Positions 44,459 through 52,145 of a stretch of DNA of 64,000 bases are shown one piece after another. Source of the DNA: Candidatus Bathyarchaeota archaeon (GTDB lineage Archaea > Thermoproteota > Bathyarchaeia > 40CM-2-53-6); assembly GCA_005888745.1 (NCBI GenBank), contig VBBS01000029.1, positions 52,148 through 116,147 on the forward strand. Reading direction: 5' to 3'. The position numbers and the translations under genes were made by a program. Under the pieces are notes generated by a model. It was not told the DNA's origin, did no database searches, and saw only the letters and a program-made list of their open reading frames with translations. Within the stretch, counting starts at the first letter, position 1; every line of letters begins with the position of its first letter.

Positions 44459-44702
44459 TCCATACCCCCACCCCAAGGTTTCCAGTGCAAATCCTCAACT
44501 CACTGAAGAATGGATATTCTTGCTTCTAGAAACTTACTGGTAAGGTTAACTTGTATTCTGATGATTTATGGGGACCTATACATTTTCCAGCACTAATCCG
44601 TCTCCGATTTTGTATAAGACCGCGAACTTTGAAGATCGCTGCTGAGGGTTCTTACAGCTCTCCAGAGGAAGGAGGGGGGTACGGGTACGAGTCCCAGGTC
44701 TA

Positions 44703-45128
44703 TTACTCGCCAACTAGCTGAACAATGACTGTTCTGTCTCTTGGTCTGACGTCCAGCTCTACAAAGACGATTTGTTGCCAGGTTCCCAGCAATAGCTTCT
44801 TGTCTAGAAATGGCACCGATAAGTCTGGTCCTATAATGGATGCCCGGATGTGTGAGTGTCCGTTGCCGTCATGCCACCGATTCTCATGCTCGTAAGACCC
44901 CCTCTTAGGCGCAAGTCTTTCAAGGGCTAAGGGAAAGTCGGTTAGAAGTCCGGGCTCGAATTCAATTGTTGTTAGAGCTCCAGTCGACCCGGGCACGAAG
45001 AGCGTTGCGACTCCATCCTTCACCTTTGAAGATGTAACTATTCTCTGGATCTGATCTGTAATGTCAAGAATTTCTCCTTCGCGGTGAGTCCGAAACCTCA
45101 ACTCTTGACAGTCGACAGTCATTGTCAC
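44703..45128 (-). CDS. YjbQ/UPF0047 family protein
   Basis: A 141-residue small beta-rich protein, family UPF0047, reported to have weak thiamine-phosphate synthase side activity. Typical segments are GSTGALTTIEFEPGLLTDFP, the His pair region ENRWHDGNGHSHIRASIIGP and KLLLGTWQQIVFVELDVRPR. Its start ATG at 45128 is close to the pyrI start at 45159 on the other strand, so their promoters must overlap in about 30 bp. The 244 bp between it and DP1 are convergent and show nothing recognisable. Confidence 0.9.
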   Translation of the reverse strand: MTMTVDCQELRFRTHREGEILDITDQIQRIVTSSKVKDGVATLFVPGSTGALTTIEFEPGLLTDFPLALERLAPKRGSYEHENRWHDGNGHSHIRASIIGPDLSVPFLDKKLLLGTWQQIVFVELDVRPRDRTVIVQLVGE

Positions 45129-45158
45129 CTCCGTCAGGTTTCAGGCAAGGAATTAAGA

Positions 45159-45665
45159 ATGAAACCTAGCCGTTGCCGGACGGGATCAAGCCTGTCCAAA
45201 GGAATCTCCCCGAAAGAGCTCTACGTGAAGAAGATCCGCAACGGAACTGTGATTGACCATATTCTGGCAGGTCATGCTTTGGACGTGCTCAAGATTCTTG
45301 GAATAGACGGGGGCGAAGGACATATCGTAAGCGTGGCGATGAACGTAATCTCGAAGAAACAGAACAAGAAAGATATCGTCAAGGTTGAGAATCGAGAGCT
45401 CGAGCCTGGTGAAGTGGATAAGATCGCGCTGATAGCGCCGAGCGCAACGATTAGTATTATTCGAGACTATGAGGTTGCTGAGAAAACTAGGGTCAAGCTA
45501 CCGGATTCCATCAGGGGAATTGTTCGATGTTCAAATCCTGCCTGCGTGTCGAACGCTGAGCCCGTCGAGCCAAAGTTCAGCGTTGAAAGACAGGACCCTC
45601 TACGGCTTCGCTGTTACTACTGTGTCCGGATAATGGAGAAGACCGATGTCCTCAAGCAATTCTAG
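45159..45665 (+). CDS. pyrI: Aspartate carbamoyltransferase, regulatory subunit
   Basis: The regulatory chain of ATCase, which binds nucleotide effectors and a structural zinc. Seen are the N-terminal allosteric domain (VKKIRNGTVIDHILAGHALD; GHIVSVAMNVISKKQNKKDI; PSATISIIRDYEV) and the C-terminal zinc domain with C-x4-C (CSNPAC) and C-x2-C (CYYC), the pattern of E. coli PyrI. Longer upstream frames would overlap yjbQ; ATG at 45159 is preferred. It is separated from pyrB by 9 kb, unusual for the pair. It overlaps the ogg gene start by 20 bp. Confidence 0.94.
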   Translation: MKPSRCRTGSSLSKGISPKELYVKKIRNGTVIDHILAGHALDVLKILGIDGGEGHIVSVAMNVISKKQNKKDIVKVENRELEPGEVDKIALIAPSATISIIRDYEVAEKTRVKLPDSIRGIVRCSNPACVSNAEPVEPKFSVERQDPLRLRCYYCVRIMEKTDVLKQF

Positions 45666-46332
45666 CACGGAGCTCTCTCCGTTGGAGCAGAAAAAAGCCG
45701 TTGAAGAGCTACAGGCACTCTACGGTGAGAGACGCAGTGCTATTCATCAACGTCTGCGAGAATTCAGAGAGATTCTCGATCACAATGATGACGATGTTTT
45801 TGCTGAACTCTGCTTCTGCCTACTGACTCCGCAGTCGTCTGCGAAAACCTGCTGGGCAGCGGTGTCCCGGCTCAGAGAACGAAGCCTTCTCTTTAAAGGA
45901 GAGGCTAACGAGATTCAACTCCAACTAAACGACGTCCGGTTCGGTGACAGTAAGGCGAAGTATATTGTCGAAGCTCGAGCAACGTTCACTAAGGATGGCA
46001 AGCTCCACCTCAAAACCCACCTCTCCAGCTTCACAAACCCGTTCGAGTTGCGGGAATGGATGGTGGAGAACGTGAAGGGATTAGGGTACAAAGAGGCCAG
46101 CCATTTTCTCCGCAACATCGGGCTCGGCGAGGAATTTGCCATCCTTGATAGGCACATTCTGAGAAACCTCAAAAGGCTGGAGGTCATCACCGAGGTGCCG
46201 GTTTCGATCACGAAGAAGCGCTATCTCGAGATCGAGGAGAAGCTCCGCCATTTCTCGCGGGAAGTAGGAATACCGTTAGCGGACCTTGATCTCCTATTCT
46301 GGTCGCGCGAAACAGGCTGGATATTCAAGTAG
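45646..46332 (+). CDS. ogg: N-glycosylase/DNA lyase, Ogg2 type
   Basis: A 228-residue bifunctional 8-oxoguanine DNA glycosylase/AP lyase. The helix-hairpin-helix is VKGLGYKEASHFLRNIG (about residues 147-163) with the Schiff-base Lys, and the catalytic Asp is in AILDRHILRNL. The C-terminal segment PLADLDLLFWSRETGWIFK is characteristic of archaeal Ogg2 and reaches the very end, as expected. The start ATG at 45646 lies within the 3' end of pyrI, so coupling is likely. Confidence 0.92.
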   Translation: MSSSNSSTELSPLEQKKAVEELQALYGERRSAIHQRLREFREILDHNDDDVFAELCFCLLTPQSSAKTCWAAVSRLRERSLLFKGEANEIQLQLNDVRFGDSKAKYIVEARATFTKDGKLHLKTHLSSFTNPFELREWMVENVKGLGYKEASHFLRNIGLGEEFAILDRHILRNLKRLEVITEVPVSITKKRYLEIEEKLRHFSREVGIPLADLDLLFWSRETGWIFK

Positions 46333-46387
46333 GGGTTCTGTGGCTCTACCAAGCCCCTGGTCGCACGGCTTTGCTCTTATCGGTGGA

Positions 46388-46529
46388 TTGACTTAGCTTG
46401 CCTCTATCGACTTTGAGGATTAGGCCCGCTTTCTCCGGTTCCCGTTCCTCTACACAAACATGACTAACACCCAGAATCCATATCGTCTGGAAAGGAGTCA
46501 ACAACCGCCTAATCCAACAAAGAGTTAAC
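46388..46529. repeat. Short miniature element related to the TnpB-fragment element
   Basis: The first 30 nt (46388-46417) match 11998-12027 at 28 positions, and the right end AATCCAACAAAGAGTTAAC (46511-46529) matches the terminal repeat of the larger element with one difference. The left portion reads the same LKVDxGKLSQ peptide on the minus strand. Some 300 bp of TnpB sequence present in the larger copy are absent, so this looks like an internal-deletion (MITE-like) derivative. It fills most of the gap between ogg and atpF. Confidence 0.6.
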
Positions 46530-46553
46530 AGTGCTCAAGTAGGTAGGCGCGCC

Positions 46554-46874
46554 ATGGGAAAGATTGGGGTTATGGCGGACAAGGAGACGGCGATCTACTT
46601 CAAGCTCGGCGGGGTCAACAACAGCTGGGTTGTGAGATCAGAGGATGAAGCTGTCAAGACGTTTGAGGACATCAAGAAAAAACAGACGGTCTCTCTTGTC
46701 ATCGTCACCGACACGGTCTTCGACTGGATCAAAGACAAGGTTGGGCAGGGCAAGAAGGAAATCGAACTCCCGTTGGTCGTGTCTATTCCAACGAGGCGCG
46801 GCGGCAAGTCTCAAGTTGACCTACTAGCCGATCTGATCAAGAGAACCGTCGGCGTCGAGATCAGAGTCCAATAG
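46554..46874 (+). CDS. atpF: V/A-type ATP synthase subunit F
   Basis: A 106-residue central-stalk subunit, with KIGVMADKETAIYFKLGGVN at the start, the EDEAVKTFEDIKKKQTVSLV segment and LPLVVSIPTRRGG followed by DLIKRTVGVEI at the end, as in A-type ATPase subunit F. Start ATG at 46554; the Met at 46572 is less likely because the strand KIGVMAD belongs to the fold. No other ATPase subunit is encoded nearby, which is unusual since these genes normally cluster. Confidence 0.85.
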   Translation: MGKIGVMADKETAIYFKLGGVNNSWVVRSEDEAVKTFEDIKKKQTVSLVIVTDTVFDWIKDKVGQGKKEIELPLVVSIPTRRGGKSQVDLLADLIKRTVGVEIRVQ

Positions 46875-47011
46875 TAAAGCACCACCAAAAAAGAAGGGGT
46901 ATTGGGGAGCATCTCGGGACGCAGAAATGGGCGAACAGTATTGTTCAGACATCTTAGGTAGAACGAGTGGTTTCCCCGGGCTTTAGCTGCGACGATCGAG
47001 TTTTTGGTTTG

Positions 47012-47055
47012 TCCAGTTGAAATCATTGTACGAGAACCCTTAATTCCACTGGAAG
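47012..47055. promoter_or_regulatory. ORB-like origin recognition motifs upstream of orc1
   Basis: On the minus strand TTCCAGTGGAATTAAGGG (47054-47037) closely matches the archaeal mini-ORB core (TTCCAGTGGAAAC then a G-run). On the plus strand TCCAGTTGAAAT (47012-47023) is a weaker copy in opposite orientation. The 213-bp gap between atpF and orc1 is where archaeal origins usually lie next to an orc1/cdc6 gene. The motif match is seen; origin function is inferred. Confidence 0.55.
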
Positions 47056-47086
47056 CCGGCTCGCAGAAAACCGGACTGTTTCAGAC

Positions 47087-48334
47087 TTGTCACAGCAAGG
47101 ATTGGATCTCATCTTCGAAAGGGTCCTGGCAGGAGGAGAAGTCTTCCGCGACAGAAACCTCCTCAGACATGACTACATGCCTGCAACCCTTCCACACAGA
47201 GAAGAGCAGATCCGCCGGCTGGGATCCGTGCTCGCTCCAGCTCTAACAAAAGACCGAGTGTCGAACCTTTTCGCCTACGGCAAAACCGGAACAGGAAAGA
47301 CAATCGTGACCAAATTCGTTCTAGATCGGCTACAGCGGAAGGCTCGCGAACACGGACTAGCCCTCGATACGAGCTACGTCAACTGCCGTCTGGCGGGAAC
47401 AAACTACAGAGTCATTGCGGACCTGTGCAGATCTCTCGGTCGAGAAGTCCCATTTACCGGACTCGCCGTAGGCGAGCTCCTAGATCGGTTTAGAAACGCT
47501 CTCCAATCACGCGGCTCCGCATTCCTCGTGGTCCTGGATGAGATAGACGCGTTGGTGAAGAAAAGCGAAGACGATAGTCTACTCTACGAGCTAACCAGGA
47601 TAAACGAGAAACTGACCGACGGCTGGATCGGACTCATAGGAATATCCAACGACCTCCACTTCAAAGACTTCCTGGACCCGAGAGTCCTAAGCTCACTAGG
47701 TGAGGAGGAAGTCGTGTTCAAACCCTACACCTCAGACGAACTACATGACATTCTAAAGGAACGGGCACAACTCGCCTTCCGCTCCGGAGTTCTAGATGAA
47801 GGCGCTCTCCATCTTTGCGCGGCCTTGGCCGCAGGAGAACACGGTGACGCACGACGCGCACTCGATCTCCTCAGAGTAGCCGCCGAAATTGCCGAAAGAT
47901 CACGCGAGCTACGTGTCGGCGAAAACCACGTCCGCGAAGCACAACAAAAAGTCGAGCACGACCGTGTGACAGAAGCCCTATCATCCCTCCCGCTCCACTC
48001 CCGAATCCTTCTAATCTCGGTCATGCAGCTCGGGAATACTAGGAAAGAGAGCTCGGTAACAGGTGACGTGTACGAGGTTTATCGAGAGCTGTGCAGCGCC
48101 GGTTCAGTCGAACCTCTCACCCAACGAAGAGTAAGCGGACTGCTCAACGAGCTGGACATCATGGGCGTACTAAACGCGCGAGTAGTAAGCTTCGGCAGGT
48201 ACGGTCGTACAAAGAAGATACGGCTAGGTGTCGAAGCCCGATCGGTGACAGCTTCATTCAACGGGGACGAGATGGTTCGAGGACTGCTTAGCTACGTTCC
48301 ACGGAGCGTCCTCAAACATCAAACCAATCTATAG
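47087..48334 (+). CDS. orc1: Orc1/Cdc6 replication initiator
   Basis: A 415-residue AAA+ protein with Walker A GKTGTGKT (residues 65-72), Walker B VVLDEID (about 150), sensor 1 GISND and a sensor 2/arginine region (AAGEHGDARRALDLLRVA), followed by a C-terminal winged helix (about 300-415) that contacts ORB DNA. The start appears to be TTG at 47087. Upstream lie ORB-like motifs. Its 3' end overlaps the apparent 5' end of the DUF99 gene by about 17 bp. Confidence 0.95.
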   Translation: MSQQGLDLIFERVLAGGEVFRDRNLLRHDYMPATLPHREEQIRRLGSVLAPALTKDRVSNLFAYGKTGTGKTIVTKFVLDRLQRKAREHGLALDTSYVNCRLAGTNYRVIADLCRSLGREVPFTGLAVGELLDRFRNALQSRGSAFLVVLDEIDALVKKSEDDSLLYELTRINEKLTDGWIGLIGISNDLHFKDFLDPRVLSSLGEEEVVFKPYTSDELHDILKERAQLAFRSGVLDEGALHLCAALAAGEHGDARRALDLLRVAAEIAERSRELRVGENHVREAQQKVEHDRVTEALSSLPLHSRILLISVMQLGNTRKESSVTGDVYEVYRELCSAGSVEPLTQRRVSGLLNELDIMGVLNARVVSFGRYGRTKKIRLGVEARSVTASFNGDEMVRGLLSYVPRSVLKHQTNL

Positions 48335-48914
48335 ATGTATTGGTATCGATGACGGCCCGTTTACGCCTAAAACTGATGCTAAGATCAGACACGCTCCACT
48401 CCTAGCCGTCTGGCTGAAAGGTCCTCACCTGCATCGATTCAGAGCTGACTGGATTACCGTTGACGGGCTCGACGCAACTCGGACAGCCGAGCTTCTACTC
48501 AGAGGTTCCGTGCATACTCCGGTATTGCTCTCGGGCGTGACTTTCGGAGGGTTCAACCTCATCGACCCTTGGAAGGTCCAGAAATTGTGCAACGCGCCGG
48601 TAATCGTGGTTGTAGGGTCCCGGCCTGATAACTGGGCTGTGAAGCGTGCCCTGTTCAGGCACTTTCCTGATTGGAAGAAGAGATGGGAACTGATAAGATC
48701 ACTTGGGCCATTACACAAAGTTCGGACAATGCATAGTGAAGGTCCCGTGTTCTTTGAACGGTTCGGATCCTCAACTCGTGAAGCCGCCTTGATTCTGAAA
48801 GCTTCGGCATTCGTTTCGCGAGTGCCTGAACCCTTGCGGGTTGCGGGTATCCTTGCTAGAGGTCTGTTCTCATCGGAACCTTTCGGTTGGGTTTCTAGTT
48901 ACAGGAGCCTTTAG
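48318..48914 (+). CDS. DUF99 family protein, start codon unclear
   Basis: The frame reads IKPIYRCIGIDDGPF, then HAPLLAVWLKGPH and LLLSGVTFGGFNLIDPW, which are DUF99 motifs (an RNase H-like fold related to endonuclease V; function unknown), and continues to VSSYRSL at 48914. The frame overlaps the 3' end of orc1, and no ATG, GTG or TTG occurs before the GTG at 48510, which is well inside the domain. Translation probably begins at a non-standard codon (ATC 48318 or ATT 48339) or is coupled to orc1 termination. About 199 residues, near the usual 185 to 200. Confidence 0.7.
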   Translation: MKPIYRCIGIDDGPFTPKTDAKIRHAPLLAVWLKGPHLHRFRADWITVDGLDATRTAELLLRGSVHTPVLLSGVTFGGFNLIDPWKVQKLCNAPVIVVVGSRPDNWAVKRALFRHFPDWKKRWELIRSLGPLHKVRTMHSEGPVFFERFGSSTREAALILKASAFVSRVPEPLRVAGILARGLFSSEPFGWVSSYRSL

Positions 48915-48982
48915 TCGTCCCGTTGAGGCTGCTGTGGAGAGTCAACGTAAGAGTTCATGGGTTTTGTGCTGGTGAGTTCGGC

Positions 48983-49168
48983 ATGACCGGGAAAAAGACC
49001 AATCGAGAGAATCAGTTGAACGATTACTTCCGCAGGCGATGTCGCAATTACGATGACTTCACCTGCGACCGCGTCTGGGAGTGCGCGCTGTGCGCCCGCC
49101 AGTCCGTGAAGATTGAGCCAATAATGGATGAAATCGAGTCGACAACCATGACTTCTCGGAGGAGGTGA
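48983..49168 (+). CDS. Small cysteine-rich protein
   Basis: A 61-residue protein containing C-x7-C-x5-C-x2-C (RRRCRNYDDFTCDRVWECAL then CARQ), which may bind one zinc. The frame could extend to 48923, but the ATG at 48983 gives a start with a basic N-terminus (MTGKKTNRENQLNDYFRRR). It is followed 5 bp later by another small gene with a GGAGGTGAG Shine-Dalgarno-like sequence between. No known family. Confidence 0.45.
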   Translation: MTGKKTNRENQLNDYFRRRCRNYDDFTCDRVWECALCARQSVKIEPIMDEIESTTMTSRRR

Positions 49169-49173
49169 GTTGA

Positions 49174-49395
49174 ATGGAGACTTTACGTGAGGAAGAGGTT
49201 CTCCGTCTCGAGGAGGCACTACTGAAGAGGATGGAAGAAAGGCTTACCCCTTTGATGGAGCAGGCCGCACGAGATGCCGCTCGAGCAGCGATGCAAAGGC
49301 TGCGGTTGGACATGATGGCTCACATCAGTAGGCATGAAGAGACGATACAACAGCTCGCCAAGGCGGCACTGGCTGAAAACCACATTCCCAGATAG
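49174..49395 (+). CDS. Small coiled-coil protein
   Basis: A 73-residue, highly charged helical protein (REEEVLRLEEALLKRMEERL, then QAARDAARAAMQRLRLDMMA) with heptad-like spacing of Leu/Met. It begins 5 bp after the cysteine-rich protein's stop, preceded by GGAGG, which supports this start and cotranscription. No homologue is recognised. It could pair with the Cys-rich protein. Confidence 0.5.
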   Translation: METLREEEVLRLEEALLKRMEERLTPLMEQAARDAARAAMQRLRLDMMAHISRHEETIQQLAKAALAENHIPR

Positions 49396-49499
49396 CCACC
49401 TGGTTCCTATCCCATTATAGCCGATGAAAGTAATCATGTTCGTGGTTACTAAGCAAGATTGAACGAATCACTGCGCAGCAATAGGAGAGATCCCCTTCT

Positions 49500-50606
49500 C
49501 TAGGCGTTCTTGCATGTCGGGCAAAGAGGTATCTTGTTTACGATCCCCTTCGTCACCACGCAATCCGTACAAAGGTGCTTGCGGCAGGAGCTACAAGTTC
49601 TCTCATGCTCACTACATACAGTCCCACCACAGACTTCGCATATCGCCCTCGACTTTTGATCACAAAATGAACACTTCTGAGTATCGTCCCAGATCATCTT
49701 TCCTGTAGCGGCCTGAAGGATCTTTCGATACGACTTGCCCGCAGCAAGCATCTCTACTGTCACAATAGGAACATGAAGCAGTTGAACCCCTGTTACAGTC
49801 GCATCGTCGTGACCGCTCACTACAGCCTTGGTCTTAGATCGAATCATGTCCTCGGTCACTCCTGCTGGCGCGACGGTGACAGTGTTCTTCATCTCAAGTT
49901 CGGGAGGCAGCTTCGGCATGGAACCTGTTGACGGTTCGATCTCGAGACAATCGACAAAGAGCCCTGTTGATGGAAGATCGTCCATGTGTCCTTCGAAGAG
50001 GGCTGCGTCGCACACTCGTCCATCTACACCGTCAAACACGAGAACTCCCTGGGCCAGTTTTTTCCTCTGACTATCAATCTGGAAATTGGCAAAGAAATAT
50101 GGTCGAAACTCAAGCTTCGGCATTGAGGATAGTTTGAGGAAAGTGCCGTTCGCTAAGCCATGAGCCAAGAGGCGAGATGCCGCAGCTCTGGCGACCGGTA
50201 GGGTTCCCGGAACTTTGTGTCTCTCTGGAGCTTTGATATTCTCTACCCTCTCCTTTAGCTTAGCTAGATCCCAAAGCTCGACGCCAAGTTTGCGGGCCAT
50301 GAATTCGGCGTTGCCCCCAAACCCTTTGGGAGAAACATAGATTCCGCTTTGAATTCCTAGGGTTTTCAAGCGGGCCGCGAACTTCTCGACTTCCCGTCCC
50401 TCAACCTGACTAGTTCCTTCCCAACACTCAAAGGCGACCTTCTGTATCTTCTTACCCTTCTTCCTAGAAGCGAGAATGTCCACAAAATGGGTCGGCGAAT
50501 CGTCTGTCTGCGCGTTCTTCTCCACTTCGAAGCCCTCGACTCGGCAAACGTCACAGACCATGTCAACCACGAAATTTCCTGATTCCGTTCTTGCATCTGT
50601 GGTCAT
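49500..50606 (-). CDS. Restriction-endonuclease-fold protein with C-terminal zinc fingers
   Basis: A 368-residue protein. Residues about 8-120 have a Mrr/PD-(D/E)xK-like fold pattern: THFVDILASRKKGKKIQKVA then FECWEG, and a later KTLGIQSGIYVSPKGFGGNA strand. In the motif the ExK lysine is replaced (FECWEG), so nuclease activity is doubtful. The C-terminal 60 residues carry three CxxC-type pairs (KCSFCDQKSRAICEVCGGTV; CSEHERTCSSCRKHLCTDCV; CPTCK), like a B-box/treble-clef array. The middle has no known domain. Such proteins occur in archaea with unknown role; DNA binding is expected. Confidence 0.7.
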   Translation of the reverse strand: MTTDARTESGNFVVDMVCDVCRVEGFEVEKNAQTDDSPTHFVDILASRKKGKKIQKVAFECWEGTSQVEGREVEKFAARLKTLGIQSGIYVSPKGFGGNAEFMARKLGVELWDLAKLKERVENIKAPERHKVPGTLPVARAAASRLLAHGLANGTFLKLSSMPKLEFRPYFFANFQIDSQRKKLAQGVLVFDGVDGRVCDAALFEGHMDDLPSTGLFVDCLEIEPSTGSMPKLPPELEMKNTVTVAPAGVTEDMIRSKTKAVVSGHDDATVTGVQLLHVPIVTVEMLAAGKSYRKILQAATGKMIWDDTQKCSFCDQKSRAICEVCGGTVCSEHERTCSSCRKHLCTDCVVTKGIVNKIPLCPTCKNA

Positions 50607-50728
50607 GTAAGACCCGCGTCTGACTAGTTCGAAGGTGTCAAAGTTGCGGAATAAGCGTGATGTAACTTGCCAACATCGTTAAGCGAGGCTGAGCAAGACA
50701 CAATAGTGACGAATACAAAACCGTATCC

Positions 50729-51220
50729 ATGGAGAATTCTGAGAAGCTCAAGGAATGGCATGAGGGAACGCGCGCGGTTATCGAGGAAACGCTTCGAGAT
50801 AGAATACTATCAGCATTATTGCAGCGTAGCAATCTAACTGGAGCACAGTTCGAAACGCTTCTGGTAGACCAGCTTGGACATGATATGGCGAATAAACGCC
50901 TAACGCGCGACGATATGGCTCAATTGCGGGGAGATGAGAGGGGAATCAGCCGCGGATCCTTCAATAGGACCCTAAGACAGGCGCGAGAAAACGTTGTGGA
51001 GGCAATTCATACTGTTCTACTTCTCGGCTACAGTGGGCTATCAGAGTCTCCGAGTATCGCTCCATTCCTCGAAGCTTCGGAGCGTCTGAAAGGTCAAACC
51101 TCTCAGCTACGAGATGCGGCCCAAAATGAGCCCGAAGTCTATGGGAGAACCGTGGATTCTATCATCGAGGATCTTGAGCAGGCTTTTAGAGCAATGTTCG
51201 GAAGAAACCGTGATACGTGA
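50729..51220 (+). CDS. Predicted DNA-binding protein (wHTH-like)
   Basis: A 163-residue helical protein with a helix-turn-helix-like region (LTGAQFETLLVDQLGHDMAN and GISRGSFNRTLRQARENVVE, about residues 37-95). The segment RGSFNRTLRQARENVVEAIH resembles archaeal small regulators seen near mobile or regulatory loci. The stop codon lies inside the first TGACGTCA site of the array at 51218. No named family. Confidence 0.55.
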   Translation: MENSEKLKEWHEGTRAVIEETLRDRILSALLQRSNLTGAQFETLLVDQLGHDMANKRLTRDDMAQLRGDERGISRGSFNRTLRQARENVVEAIHTVLLLGYSGLSESPSIAPFLEASERLKGQTSQLRDAAQNEPEVYGRTVDSIIEDLEQAFRAMFGRNRDT

Positions 51221-51464
51221 CGTCACAGAAGTGACTGGGCATCACAGACATCACGGCCGTCAATCCTATCCATTGGGGTTCGTTCGGCTAGGTTGAGGTA
51301 GAAGTAACTTGGCACGTCATGTGCCTGATGTCATGATGCAACACCGGAATCACGCCTCCATCACTCGTGACGGCACTTCCTCTGGATCAACGTCATAATC
51401 GTTAGTGTTAAATGCAAAGGTCGAGCCTACAGTGACGTCACAACTCATATCGCGTGATGTCACA
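51218..51464. promoter_or_regulatory. Array of TGACGTCA/TGATGTCA sites
   Basis: Near-palindromic 8-mers occur at 51218-51225 (TGACGTCA), 51326-51333 (TGATGTCA), 51433-51440 (TGACGTCA) and 51455-51462 (TGATGTCA); an inverted repeat GGCACGTCATGTGCC lies at 51311-51325 and half-sites (CATCAC, CGTCAT) fill the rest. The last two are 22 bp apart, two helical turns, within the N-terminal or promoter region of the wHTH gene at 51468. They look like operator or partition-type sites bound by a neighbouring protein. Function inferred. Confidence 0.5.
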
Positions 51465-51467
51465 GAG

Positions 51468-52145
51468 ATGTTTGGGATAGGGAAACGGTCAAGCGGAACT
51501 GGGGTCAATGGCTACACTGAAAATGGGGATGTTGCGAAGCTGTTCTTCGACGTATTCTCTTCCAGGCTCAGCTCTTTCGAAGAGAGCTTGAAGGACCACG
51601 CCATTGAGGTTGAAAAGCTCAAGATTTCGGGCGAACAGTCCAAGCTCTCCGATTTAGTGTTGCTTGAGCGGCTGCAAAAAACGGAGAAGCTTCTGGGAGA
51701 GTCGCTGAACTGGATAAAGGAGGTCGCTGATGAAGTTCTGCGCGCTTCGGCGGCGATCCCAACCGCGACTAAGGAGGACGAAAAGGAGTCTGAACGCACA
51801 AGACCCAGCGTGCAGCAAAGCGCGGTTCAGTCTCCAATTCGGACAGACCCTTCCGTCGTACAGCCGGGTTCGTTAAACTCGATAACGACTCCCACAGAGC
51901 TTCAGGTGCTTACTCTTTTAGCGGCTGAGGGGCCAAAGTCGGCGCCAGAAATAGGGAAAGCTGTGGGACGGTCCAGGGAACATACGGCGCGTTTGATGAA
52001 GAAGCTCTTCGATGAGGGGTATGTTCGAAGGGACCAGACTCGGATCCCGTTTCGATACTCGACTGTGGAGCGTGTGAAGCAGAGCCTTACGAAGGCTGAA
52101 GGGAAGGAGCAGGAGCGAGAGACTGTTTCTGCTCATCAAGCTTGA
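51468..52145 (+). CDS. Winged-helix/coiled-coil DNA-binding protein
   Basis: About 225 residues: an N-terminal coiled coil (FSSRLSSFEESLKDHAIEVE, then SGEQSKLSDLVLLERLQKTE), a Ser/Pro/Gln-rich linker, and a C-terminal winged helix (TPTELQVLTLLAAEGPKSAP then EIGKAVGRSREHTARLMKKL, wing FRYSTVER). The frame opens with GTG at 51405 through the TGACGTCA sites, which suggests those bases are regulatory rather than coding, so I chose the ATG at 51468. It likely regulates itself through these sites. It overlaps the convergent gene 52087-52512 by 59 bp. Confidence 0.7.
   Translation: MFGIGKRSSGTGVNGYTENGDVAKLFFDVFSSRLSSFEESLKDHAIEVEKLKISGEQSKLSDLVLLERLQKTEKLLGESLNWIKEVADEVLRASAAIPTATKEDEKESERTRPSVQQSAVQSPIRTDPSVVQPGSLNSITTPTELQVLTLLAAEGPKSAPEIGKAVGRSREHTARLMKKLFDEGYVRRDQTRIPFRYSTVERVKQSLTKAEGKEQERETVSAHQA

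Noticed and set aside
44459..44702. Possible C/D box sRNA (TGATGA near 44560)
   Set aside because: No CTGA boxes D/D' at suitable spacing and no terminal stem; the box C-like match is probably chance.
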